A stretch of DNA of 14,142 nucleotides, from positions 1-14,142 of the forward strand of contig JAIRUL010000195.1 of the NCBI GenBank assembly GCA_031254445.1, given 5' to 3'. This document shows, one piece after another, positions 8,701 through 14,142 of the stretch. Made by a program: the position numbers and the translations under genes. The notes under the pieces were generated by a model, which saw only the letters and a program-made list of their open reading frames with translations, was not told the DNA's origin and did not search any database. The stretch is from Chitinispirillales bacterium. Its GTDB lineage: Bacteria; Fibrobacterota; Chitinivibrionia; Chitinivibrionales; Chitinispirillaceae. Positions within the stretch are counted from its first letter, which is position 1; the number at the start of each line of letters is the position of its first letter.

Positions 8701-9117
8701 CAGCTCATCCAATCTGCTAAGCTCTTTTTTGTTTTTTATATCCTTCCGTGCCCTACCGTTTAATAGCTCGCTTATGTCTTCCATTATTTGGAGCAGCTTC
8801 TCAATATCTTCAGGGTCATGTGTTTTCTCCGTATTGTACATCCGCGAGTTCAATTTAACGAAAACATTGCCCATGCCAACCGTCATAAAATGTCGGCATT
8901 TTACGCCGTCAATAAACGATAACTGCTCCGTTGCCGTTTCTATGTCGATATATTGGACGGACGCCGCTTCGCGCTTAGTGTTTTCAATTAGCACGTATGC
9001 CAGCGGCACCGGCCATGTCGCGAGACTGCTTATGTAAGCGCTAGCGTCTATCATGCCATGGATGGGAGTCGATGGCCTCCCCGTATACCGACCGTTTAAC
9101 GATTTGATATTGCCCAT
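5764..9117 (-). CDS. Large protein: degenerate amidohydrolase-like barrel plus novel C-terminal region, 1117 aa
   Basis: Residues 15-500 resemble the amidohydrolase-2 TIM-barrel family, read by eye: a strand MIDASAY (22-28), LIIVHTMDME (161-170), RILPMFSYDPRR (232-243), WLGFCMNPALGFRPFD (281-296), GIPILAHC (313-320), VYADLSG (450-456) and LIFSSGGY (490-497). The usual ligands seem replaced: DxHxH by DASAY, the strand-6 His by Gly412 (LTGFGG), the GSD/GTD Asp by Gly495. Only His318 remains. A charged coiled-coil-like stretch (103-155) is inserted. Residues 680-715 form a charged linker. CIHEFWYFWQ (787-796) looks like a metalloprotease HExxH with Tyr for the second His. The last ~110 residues hold the pattern YRFYVDFKVIDTIDFVPGG (1052-1070), seen in ends of some secreted toxins. 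There is no signal peptide and no membrane segment. It is the first gene of the island operon, with a sigma-70-like promoter at 9170-9199. GC falls from 58 % at 9001-9060 to 28 % at 6181-6240. Probably not an active hydrolase; function unknown. Confidence 0.85.
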   Translation of the reverse strand: MGNIKSLNGRYTGRPSTPIHGMIDASAYISSLATWPVPLAYVLIENTKREAASVQYIDIETATEQLSFIDGVKCRHFMTVGMGNVFVKLNSRMYNTEKTHDPEDIEKLLQIMEDISELLNGRARKDIKNKKELSRLDELEKEEKRLRKAMTDVDRKDIPSLIIVHTMDMEFAHFGGYDGELIYQEDKETGQVFYKEHGQGLVCLDEDDALMFQNWEWQISDVEAVVAKNQSRILPMFSYDPRRYGLSNREALGNKCCEAWNKPFARIVGHKDSDANVKKIWLGFCMNPALGFRPFDEFCEHLPRFYRECEKEGIPILAHCAPEGLTTHDAEYYPGNLDERIAKSKERHETILKEKLSSYQGDALCASMYYGREQVIDGKYDGLGSFYMHYGHPRNWIPVLEHCPDLCLCLTGFGGNREWQRANWPNNGATLPTSHWLRCIIKLTAIYKNVYADLSGLNIYDKKIRNGLLRMLELAQDEESDEFKHLKHKLIFSSGGYLTYLTEASRGGKGIDGGDAVRHSYSNYCNEFKKLFYVADKEGMGKLWEYVSAINPWKFYALSEEKFNKMHEELSKSAEGQNSGTYELSQELRDYCAYMSGGNNDGTSWEPWEPICDDPDLGPYEPKEKLFHIDDSPFDELRSMIEAFANSHKGIVDVKPQSVLVSDTLRDSLIQNLIDMIEGTISKTDKKVKEKEQNESLSARSKQGDLRTEEEKVLNADWLKEVQEILKNGTMDLVIGLGYDRTKGLTEHVEQENNGVHAICFNTYAVNKWMKFLSGCVTKNDMLRSYCIHEFWYFWQIAISGMDLDQYVDSNPLMYNEPSGDGHEQEENVIMLAMNTGEEDGTMPDVQIDGAPQQGSVLQQKVVSDVPKNFGKPYENKKEEYVYLWVMRTLLPIAIQYKFRSREVTSLWKKYLNGGNAALTDLSNSNVIVDAFKNDNVTIKAMGRIYEETQKYFEKYPGRFPKHGEPNEFKLANIINYLLTNFATFGHKDRLNFNVINTIPGNIAGDFGPPGDQSDPKHWYGYTPSKYDDTRRVDGYVTAHKYKIKGVTRTVYRFYVDFKVIDTIDFVPGGAGDEKEHKITGPLSRLEAANLIGDVPFVVNYRVKARGIVGEGLQITE

Positions 9118-9169
9118 AGCCTACCACCGTTCATCCTTCCGTGCATGAATACTCAACCGATGCCATATT

Positions 9170-9199
9170 AATATAATATATTTAGCGTGGAGTTGCCAA
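9170..9199 (-). promoter_or_regulatory. Sigma-70-type promoter of the island operon
   Basis: On the minus strand TTGGCA (9199-9194, one mismatch to TTGACA), an 18-base spacer and TATATT (9175-9170, one mismatch to TATAAT) lie about 50 bases before the ATG at 9117. The surrounding run is very AT-rich. It would drive the 1117-, 282- and perhaps 73-codon genes. Confidence 0.6.
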
Positions 9200-9212
9200 C
9201 CTCTTTTCGAAA

Positions 9213-9227
9213 AAAGTCGAACTTTTC
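9213..9227. repeat. Inverted repeat AAAAGT-CGA-ACTTTT
   Basis: Perfect six-base arms around three bases, lying 14 bases upstream of the -35 box of the island promoter. It overlaps the imperfect palindrome 9201-9216. A position this close to -35 suits an operator or activator site; inference only. Confidence 0.45.
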
Positions 9228-9386
9228 AGCACCGCTCACGTAGGTAGCAGCTTGAAATCTGATCAAGAATCAGGAATTCAACAAAAATGCTCGCCGATGG
9301 ATTTTTTGCAGTTTTTAGCAGAAATCAAAAATGTCAAAATCAACGATCAAATGGTACGATGCCGAAATAACAAAAAAAATTGAGGA

Positions 9387-9400
9387 CCTTTTGCAAAAGG
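9387..9400. repeat. Perfect 14-base palindrome CCTTTTGCAAAAGG
   Basis: CCTTTTG followed directly by CAAAAGG, with no spacer. It lies about 190 bases upstream of the island promoter and 42 bases inside the right direct repeat. It has the size and symmetry of a dimeric repressor or recombinase accessory site. Confidence 0.5.
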
Positions 9401-9441
9401 CCAAAATCATATCTATTACGTAAAACTAGGAAAAGTTAGGG

Positions 9442-9461
9442 TTTAAATCGTCTATGCTTAT
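9442..9461. repeat. 20-base direct repeat, right copy
   Basis: Identical to 4669-4688. It lies 51 bases past the lptE stop in the direction of lptE transcription. Here, unlike at the left copy, the neighbouring bases let it form one arm of a small hairpin (GTCTA/TAGAC, 9450-9467). Confidence 0.8.
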
Positions 9462-9512
9462 GTAGACATCAACATGTGGGAGACAACCCCTACGAAAACG
9501 TTGCCTTGATTT

Positions 9513-10055
9513 CTACCAAATCTGCACCGAATTCTGTATAATCTTCTCCACGAGGTTCTTGACCGCCTTGTCGCGGCCTATCTGCTCGTCTTCGCTGTCG
9601 AAGAGGTAGATTCCCTCTCCCGATACCGTGCCTTTGTAGATGGGTTCGTTTTTTCTGTTGTCGTAGAACTCTACTTGCGCCGATATCTGGACGATGTATT
9701 GTTCGACGTTTACCTCCGAGCCGCCCGCGCCGAAAGTGTGGGGGCGGTTTACGTACCTTGTCACGGTGCCGCTGATGGTCGCGTCGGCATCGTCGTTGGC
9801 GGGGCGCAGCTGGCTCTTTAGCACCTCTTTTGAGAGCTCGGTGGTAACATCGTCGTCTACGCCGGGTTCCAGCGTGGCGTTGGCGAAAACGGGTATGCGC
9901 ACCGTCTTGATGTGGCTCGGCAGGGTGGAGCCGCTGAACGAGTAGACCGAGCACGAGGCTGTTATTATAGGGGCGGCGCACAAGAGCGCAGTTAGGACGG
10001 CGTTGCGTCTGCGGGATAGCGGAGGGCGCGCGCGCGAATCAGCGTTTTTTCCCAT
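9513..10055 (-). CDS. lptE: LptE-like LPS-assembly lipoprotein
   Basis: LptE is the outer-membrane lipoprotein that plugs the LptD barrel and helps insert lipopolysaccharide. The 180-residue product has an N-terminal signal: basic residues (SRRR, 14-17), a hydrophobic core (19-34) and a lipidation cysteine at 35 within ITASC, a slightly unusual lipobox with Thr at -3. The mature start SVYSFSGSTLPSHIKTVRIPVFAN (36-59) is the hallmark of the LptE-type family in several diderm phyla. A beta-rich body with alternating polar and hydrophobic residues follows (93-150), then a C-terminal helix (161-178). I chose the ATG at 10055, which shares its A with the dinG stop (TGATG) and has GAGG upstream; a GTG one codon earlier is possible. 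Co-transcription with dinG is expected from the overlap. Confidence in the family is high, in exact LptE function moderate. Confidence 0.82.
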   Translation of the reverse strand: MGKNADSRARPPLSRRRNAVLTALLCAAPIITASCSVYSFSGSTLPSHIKTVRIPVFANATLEPGVDDDVTTELSKEVLKSQLRPANDDADATISGTVTRYVNRPHTFGAGGSEVNVEQYIVQISAQVEFYDNRKNEPIYKGTVSGEGIYLFDSEDEQIGRDKAVKNLVEKIIQNSVQIW

Positions 10056-13000
10056 CACAGATCCTCAAACGGCACGTAGGTAATGGTTGACTCGGGGGCA
10101 TCGTCGCCCGCGTCGTTGATACCGCCGTCATTGACGTCAACATCGTCAACATTATCCACATCGCCAGCATCGCCCGCTCCCTCCCGCGAATCGCCAACGC
10201 CTGACGCCTGCGCGCCCTCCGCCTCTATCGGCGTAAAAAATTCCCGCATCTTACCAACCATCCCGTCGATCCCGAAGCTCCAATCATCCGCGCTTGCTCC
10301 GCTGAACTCGTTTACCGCGCTGCCTACCGCTGCGGAGAACTGTTTGCCGTAGCCTTTGGTGATTATCCTGTTGTCAAGCACAACGAGCGCGCCGCGGTCT
10401 TCTGCGGAGCGGATTAGCCTCCCTATCCCTTGGCGGAACTTTATGACGGCCTCCGGCACAGAATACGAGAAAAATGAGTTGCCGTGAATCTTCTCCATCC
10501 GCTTGCCCATCGCTTGGGTGAGCGGGTGCGAGGGCACGGGGAAAGGCAGGCGCGGTATGACCACCGCCTCGCACGCCGCCCCGGGCGCGTCGACGCCTTC
10601 CCAGAACGAGTCGGTGCCGAGCAGTATCATGGCGCTCTGCGTTTTGAACTCCTCCAGCATGGAGTTTCTGTTGCCGGCGTAGCCCTGCGCCAGAAGATTG
10701 TTGCGGTCTACGTCGGGGCGGGACTTTAGGTGGCCGTAGACGTTGGACAGCATCGCGTTTGACGTGAAGAGGACTAAGATATTCTTGCCGAAGTTCGAGT
10801 GTACGGCGGCTATGGCGTCGGCGGCGAAGCGCGCGAAATTCGGGTGGTCGGGCTCGGGGCAGTGCCTGAAAGCGCAGAAGAGCGTTTGGCCGGCGCCGTA
10901 GGGGCTAGGCAGGATGACGGACTCCGTGCGGTCGGCGAAGCGCTCTAAGCCCACAGCGCGATTGAAATAGCCGGTCGAGCCCTGCGTCGCCAATGTCGCG
11001 GAGGTAAAGACGATGCCGCCGCTACTGCGGCTCCAGATTTGCGACAGCAGCTCGCTTATGTCAAGCGGGACGCCGCATAGCTTTACCCACTTCTTTTCGT
11101 GGTTGCCCTCTATCCAAAAAACGTGCTCGTCGGTCCTAGCGGCGGTTAGGTACTGCAGGTCGGCGCGCAGCTGCGACGCCTGCTCGGCGCAGGCCGTAAC
11201 CTCGTCGCGCAGGCCGTCTACGCTCTCTTTGTCGCGGGCGGCGGAGATCGCCTGCCTAAACTCGTGGAACGCGTCTTGCAGCTCGCCGAGCGTTATGTCG
11301 AAGACGGCGGGCTCTAAGAGGCCGCGCAGCGATCCCTCGTTTACCGCTATCTGGTACTCCGCCTCGGACTTAGGTTCCGCAGACAATGCCCATTTGTCAA
11401 GCTCGCTTAGTAAATCGTTTGAGCGCTTTCTTATGTGTTTTAGGTGGTTCTTGAGATCTTTCTCAAACTCGGCGGTGTTTACTAGCCCCTTGTGCGCGGA
11501 GGCGGCGTGGAGCAGGTTTTGGAGCCTGTCTATAAACGCCGTCGCGCGGTTCGTGTCGAACTCTGTGCGCAGGTGCTGGTGGCCGCTCGATTCTAGGTGG
11601 TGGGCCTCGTCGAAAACAATGGAGCCTATCGCCCCAAGAAACGAGGTCTCGGAGCAGACGTCGGAGTAGAAGAGCGCGTGGTTTATCACCACGATGTGCG
11701 ACGTTTGCGCGAGCTGGCGCGCCTTCTGCAGAAAGCAGGTCGTGTGGTACGCGCACTTGCGCCCGGCGCACTCAAGGCTCTCGGCGGATATCAGGTTCCA
11801 CGCCTTGAAAAACCACTTGGGGTTGAAGAATGTCTGCTCCTCGATATCCCCGCTCTCGGTGGCCTGCGACCAAACGATGAGCGGCAAAACTGCGTTGCGC
11901 TCGCGCGGCGAGAGGCTGCCTATCTCGCCCCTCAACAGCTTGTAGAAGCGGGCGCGGCACAGGTAGTTGTTCCGCCCCTTGAGCTTTGTGTAGCGCAATT
12001 CACCCCCGCAAAGCGCGGCGGCGGCTGGAAGGTCTTTTGTGATCAGCTGGTCTTGCAGGTTGCGCGTGTGCGTAGACACTATCACGCGGCAGTTATTTTT
12101 GAGCGCGTGGGCGGCCGCCGGCACAAGGTACGCGAGCGACTTTCCGGTGCCTGTCCCCGCCTCGGCGGCGAGAATCCTGCCATCGTTCAGCGCGCGCGTT
12201 ACGCGAAGCGCCATCTCCTTCTGCGCGGGGCGGGCGCAGAAGCCATTTATGACGCCCGACGCCTTTACATTGTCGGAAAACACCCTTTCAATTTGCTCTG
12301 CGTCTACCTTCAGATACTGTTCCGGCGTGTCAATCTTTAGCTGCTTGTCTTCAAGCGGTTCTCCGCTTTTCAGGTTTACGCCGTAGCGCGCCCCGCCGAG
12401 GCTCTTTATCGCGAGCGTCTTGAACATAGAGCCTGGCGCGAAAGCGGCAAGAGCCTGGCGCACTTCAAGCGGCAGATCGTTAAGCTCCGGGATAAGCCGC
12501 ACGGCAAGCTCGCCGGATGCTTTCGCGTCGTGCAAAGCGCGGTGCGCGTTGTTGAGCGTGACGTTTAGCGCGGAGCAAGCGTGCTTGAGCGAATACCGCC
12601 CCACGCGCTGAAGCAGTATCCGCGACATGAGCGCGGTGTCGATAATCTGCGGCGAAATATCGGGGAGCAGCGCGCGCTTCAGCTCCGCGTTTACAAACGT
12701 AAGGTCAAACTCCGTCTGGTGCCCGCAGATAGGCAGCGACCCGATAAACTCCAAGAGCCGCATGGCCACGTCGCCAAAACTCGGCGCGGGACGAATGTCG
12801 TCGTCCGTTATGTGCGTGAGGCGCGAGATGTGGTCGGGGATGGGAACGCCGGCGTTGACAAAGGTGGAAAACTCCGCCTCCGGCTTGCCGTTCACGAACC
12901 GGACGGCGCCGACCTCTATGACGCGGTCGTGTTTGAAATCTAAGCCCGTCGTTTCGACGTCGAGCGCTACGAAGTCGGGGACTATGGCAGCGACGGGCTG

Positions 13001-13228
13001 CGCTGGCTTTCCGTGCCGGTCGCGGTCGGGCTGGCGGTGCTCGCGCGGGCGGTTTTGGCCGCTATCGTCATGCGGCGCGCTCTTTTTGCCGTGCTGATGA
13101 TTATCCCCGCGCGGCGGATTTTTTTTATCGGGCCGGCTGCTGCCGAAGCGCGCCGCGCCCTTTTTGGCCTCGGCTATGAGCCCTTTCTTCGTATTATCCT
13201 CCGGCAGCAGGTCTAACAGTCTCGGCAT
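10055..13228 (-). CDS. dinG: DinG-family helicase with N-terminal DEDDh exonuclease, 1057 aa
   Basis: A bifunctional repair enzyme: DnaQ-like 3'-5' exonuclease fused to an XPD/DinG-type 5'-3' helicase. After a charged low-complexity N-terminus (about 20-75) the exonuclease carries a full catalytic set: D90 and E92 (LDVETTG), D175 (HQTEFD), H229 and D234 (HRALHDA). The helicase has Walker A EAGTGTGKS (356-364), DEAH at 540-543, FTSATLA (741-747) and motif VI GIGRLIR (934-940). Cys424, Cys487, Cys492 and Cys498 sit where XPD-type helicases hold a 4Fe-4S cluster; the exonuclease-fused Gram-positive DinG proteins are generally described as lacking it. The last 50 residues form an acidic Asp/Gly/Val tail, ending in a conserved-looking YVPFEDL. 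The ATG at 13228 has only GGGG four bases before it, overlaps the 30-codon ORF upstream, and may rely on coupling. lptE starts on its stop codon. Confidence 0.95.
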   Translation of the reverse strand: MPRLLDLLPEDNTKKGLIAEAKKGAARFGSSRPDKKNPPRGDNHQHGKKSAPHDDSGQNRPREHRQPDRDRHGKPAQPVAAIVPDFVALDVETTGLDFKHDRVIEVGAVRFVNGKPEAEFSTFVNAGVPIPDHISRLTHITDDDIRPAPSFGDVAMRLLEFIGSLPICGHQTEFDLTFVNAELKRALLPDISPQIIDTALMSRILLQRVGRYSLKHACSALNVTLNNAHRALHDAKASGELAVRLIPELNDLPLEVRQALAAFAPGSMFKTLAIKSLGGARYGVNLKSGEPLEDKQLKIDTPEQYLKVDAEQIERVFSDNVKASGVINGFCARPAQKEMALRVTRALNDGRILAAEAGTGTGKSLAYLVPAAAHALKNNCRVIVSTHTRNLQDQLITKDLPAAAALCGGELRYTKLKGRNNYLCRARFYKLLRGEIGSLSPRERNAVLPLIVWSQATESGDIEEQTFFNPKWFFKAWNLISAESLECAGRKCAYHTTCFLQKARQLAQTSHIVVINHALFYSDVCSETSFLGAIGSIVFDEAHHLESSGHQHLRTEFDTNRATAFIDRLQNLLHAASAHKGLVNTAEFEKDLKNHLKHIRKRSNDLLSELDKWALSAEPKSEAEYQIAVNEGSLRGLLEPAVFDITLGELQDAFHEFRQAISAARDKESVDGLRDEVTACAEQASQLRADLQYLTAARTDEHVFWIEGNHEKKWVKLCGVPLDISELLSQIWSRSSGGIVFTSATLATQGSTGYFNRAVGLERFADRTESVILPSPYGAGQTLFCAFRHCPEPDHPNFARFAADAIAAVHSNFGKNILVLFTSNAMLSNVYGHLKSRPDVDRNNLLAQGYAGNRNSMLEEFKTQSAMILLGTDSFWEGVDAPGAACEAVVIPRLPFPVPSHPLTQAMGKRMEKIHGNSFFSYSVPEAVIKFRQGIGRLIRSAEDRGALVVLDNRIITKGYGKQFSAAVGSAVNEFSGASADDWSFGIDGMVGKMREFFTPIEAEGAQASGVGDSREGAGDAGDVDNVDDVDVNDGGINDAGDDAPESTITYVPFEDL

Positions 13229-13305
13229 TCTGCCCCTGACGCTTCCCTGTGCGCGCGCCCGCTGCCGATGCGCGCGAAACCGCAGATTTTACACTCCGTA
13301 GACAT
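13213..13305 (-). CDS. Possible 30-aa leader ORF with two CxxC pairs
   Basis: A 30-codon ORF in the dinG leader, starting with ATG seven bases after a perfect GGAGG (13317-13313) and ending TAG 16 bases inside dinG in another frame. The product contains CKIC near the start (Cys5, Cys8) and CRDC at the very end (Cys27, Cys30), the outline of a miniature zinc ribbon or a redox/Fe-S-sensitive peptide. Its ribosome site is much better than that of dinG, so ribosomes finishing it may re-initiate at the dinG ATG. Since the downstream helicase is a predicted Fe-S protein, a cysteine-rich leader is suggestive. It could be chance in a GC-rich leader. I know of no such family. Confidence 0.45.
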   Translation of the reverse strand: MSTECKICGFARIGSGRAHREASGAECRDC

Positions 13306-13352
13306 CCGCCCGCCTCCAAAGTAGGTCTTTGCGTAAATATAGTTCCAAGCCT

Positions 13353-13381
13353 AATATAATATTTCCACGCAACGGTGTCAA
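13353..13381 (-). promoter_or_regulatory. Sigma-70-type promoter of the leader-dinG-lptE operon
   Basis: On the minus strand TTGACA (13381-13376, exact), a 17-base spacer, then TATATT (13358-13353, one mismatch). It begins 18 bases after the lpd stop. The expected start near 13346 gives a leader of about 118 bases before dinG and 40 before the 30-codon ORF. No obvious LexA-box palindrome (CTGT..ACAG) overlaps it. Confidence 0.72.
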
Positions 13382-13398
13382 TATTGCGCATTGTCCAA

Positions 13399-14142
13399 TC
13401 AAATGTGCACCGCCCGCCCCAAGGCCGCGCGCGCCGACTCCATCACCGCCTCCGACAGGGTAGGGTGCGCGTGGATCATTTCCGCTATGTCTTCTACGCC
13501 AAGCCCGGCGCATTTAGCCAGCAAAAGCTCGTGAATCAGCTCCGACGCTCCGGAGCCTGCAATGTGCGCGCCGAGTATTTTTTTTGTTGACGGGTCGGAC
13601 AGCACTTTGACGAAACCCTCGCAGTCGTCTACCGCAACCGCCTTGCCGCAAGCGCGGAACGGGAACGACGCCTTGGCGAATGGGATATTGCGCGCGGCAG
13701 CTTGTCCTTCGGTCAGCCCAAACGACGCGGCCTCCGGGTCGCAGAAGACCACGGCGGGTATTTCCGTTTCGTCAATGCGCGGGCGCCTAGGCGTATGCCC
13801 GGCGATGTGTTCGGCGGCTATTTCGCCCTGTTTTGAGGCTACGTGCGCGAGCATGGGGGAGTTGGCCGCTATGTCGCCTATCGCGTAGATTGATTCTATA
13901 TTGGTGCGGTAATAATCGCCCGTTTCCACAAAGCCGCCTGCGGTTTTTACGCCTAACTCCTCAAGCCCGACGCCCTCGGTGTTCGGCGCGCGCCCTATCA
14001 TCACAAAAATCTTATCGACGGACACCGTGGCGCGCCCGCCGCCGGTTGTTTCTTCTATAACCGCGTTTATGGAGTTGTCAATCGCGCTGTAGGAGGATAC
14101 CTTTGAGGATGTGTGGATTTTCATCCCGCGCTTCATAAACGA
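13399..14142 (-). CDS. lpdA: Dihydrolipoyl dehydrogenase, C-terminal part (5' end outside window)
   Basis: The E3 flavoprotein of 2-oxo-acid dehydrogenase or glycine-cleavage complexes, which reoxidises dihydrolipoamide with NAD+. Counting from the Met at 14136, the fragment holds the end of the NAD domain (VMIGRAPNTEGVGL, 45-58), the FAD-binding YAIGDIA (84-90), and the dimerisation domain with the catalytic pair His224 and Glu229 in HAHPTLSEA (222-230). The C-terminus is complete (GRAVHI). The frame continues to the window edge through Ser-Phe before that Met, so the Met is internal and the N-terminal FAD domain with the redox disulfide lies outside. Which complex it serves cannot be told here. 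Downstream on the same strand dinG has its own promoter. Confidence 0.93.
   Translation of the reverse strand, partial: SFMKRGMKIHTSSKVSSYSAIDNSINAVIEETTGGGRATVSVDKIFVMIGRAPNTEGVGLEELGVKTAGGFVETGDYYRTNIESIYAIGDIAANSPMLAHVASKQGEIAAEHIAGHTPRRPRIDETEIPAVVFCDPEAASFGLTEGQAAARNIPFAKASFPFRACGKAVAVDDCEGFVKVLSDPSTKKILGAHIAGSGASELIHELLLAKCAGLGVEDIAEMIHAHPTLSEAVMESARAALGRAVHI

Larger units (their letters stand above)
4669..9461. mobile_element. Putative inserted AT-rich genomic island bounded by direct repeats
   Basis: About 4.8 kb lies between two identical 20-base direct repeats. GC content differs from both flanks: sampled 60-base lines give 28 % (6181), 30 % (6301), 35 % (7081) and 50 % (7921), against 65 % at 10381 in dinG. 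The genes at either side (lptE and the MFS gene) lie on the same strand and would be about 100 bases apart without it. Content: a large multi-domain gene, a membrane-protein gene and a small ORF. There is no integrase or transposase inside and no terminal inverted repeat that I can see. It would have to be moved in trans, or the repeat is a scar of illegitimate recombination. The type of element is unknown. Confidence 0.4.
9118..9512. other. 395-base non-coding AT-rich stretch between island operon and lptE
   Basis: No convincing ORF on either strand. It holds the promoter of the large island gene (9170-9199), an imperfect palindrome at 9201-9216, an inverted repeat at 9213-9227, a longer broken stem at 9252-9281 (arms TTGAA..CTGAT and ATCAG..TTCAA), a perfect 14-base palindrome at 9387-9400, and the right copy of the direct repeat at 9442-9461. 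At the repeat edge GTCTA (9450-9454) and TAGAC (9463-9467) can pair across an eight-base loop. The density of dyads suggests binding sites or element ends. No terminator with a clear T-run is seen after lptE. Confidence 0.6.

Noticed and set aside
8612..9037. 141-codon plus-strand ORF opposite the large island gene
   Set aside because: Ser/Phe-rich antisense shadow; the minus-strand frame carries the recognisable protein motifs.
9185..9199. TTGGCAACTCCACGCT on the minus strand as a sigma-54 element
   Set aside because: Spacing is one base short and the -12 half is poor; the sigma-70 reading with TATATT fits better.
9430..9467. Integron attC-like site (GTTAGGG near a hairpin)
   Set aside because: The core does not fit GTTRRRY, there is no paired R box, and the enclosed genes are far larger than a cassette.
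9490..9981. 163-codon minus-strand ORF overlapping lptE
   Set aside because: Its product is an Arg/His-rich out-of-frame shadow of lptE, which has a clear signal peptide and family motif.
13194..13391. 65-codon minus-strand ORF before dinG
   Set aside because: No ribosome site, starts within the promoter region, and its product has no features; the 30-codon CxxC ORF in another frame has the good start.

Overview
The window looks like a GC-rich Gram-negative bacterial chromosome interrupted by one AT-rich accessory island. The Gram-negative call rests on an LptE-type outer-membrane lipoprotein. A textbook sigma-54 promoter is also present. The phylum cannot be fixed from this sequence; the LptE style recalls deep-branching diderms such as the FCB group, which is a weak inference. 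No tRNA, rRNA, CRISPR array, transposase or integrase was found.

Left GC-rich part (1-4584). The mismatch-repair gene mutS enters from upstream of the window with a proline-rich N-terminal stretch. A 249-base gap follows, carrying an inverted repeat and a perfect -24/-12 promoter. That promoter drives a 59-residue three-cysteine protein that is too short for routine ORF calling, and a 67-residue ORF appears translationally coupled to it. A 12-helix MFS transporter gene runs convergently toward them.

Accessory island (about 4669-9461). Base composition drops sharply. In sampled 60-base lines GC is 28-50 % in most of the island, against 65 % in dinG. An exact 20-base direct repeat brackets the island. 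Inside, on the minus strand, are three genes read in order. The first is an 1117-residue protein with an amidohydrolase-like TIM-barrel region whose metal ligands look lost, plus an unrelated C-terminal part. The second, 16 bases downstream, encodes a 282-residue membrane protein with leucine-rich-repeat-like C-terminal sequence. The third is a 73-residue ORF. Within the large gene GC content falls from the 5' end toward the 3' end. The arrangement resembles a polymorphic toxin with a downstream membrane immunity protein, but that is an inference. This is the best candidate for an undescribed system in the window.

Right GC-rich part (9513-14142), all minus strand. The 3' part of a dihydrolipoyl dehydrogenase gene is followed by a strong sigma-70-type promoter, a 30-codon ORF encoding two CxxC pairs, a dinG-type exonuclease-helicase gene, and lptE, which overlaps the dinG stop. 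The short ORF overlaps the dinG start, so leader ORF, dinG and lptE probably form one translationally coupled transcript.
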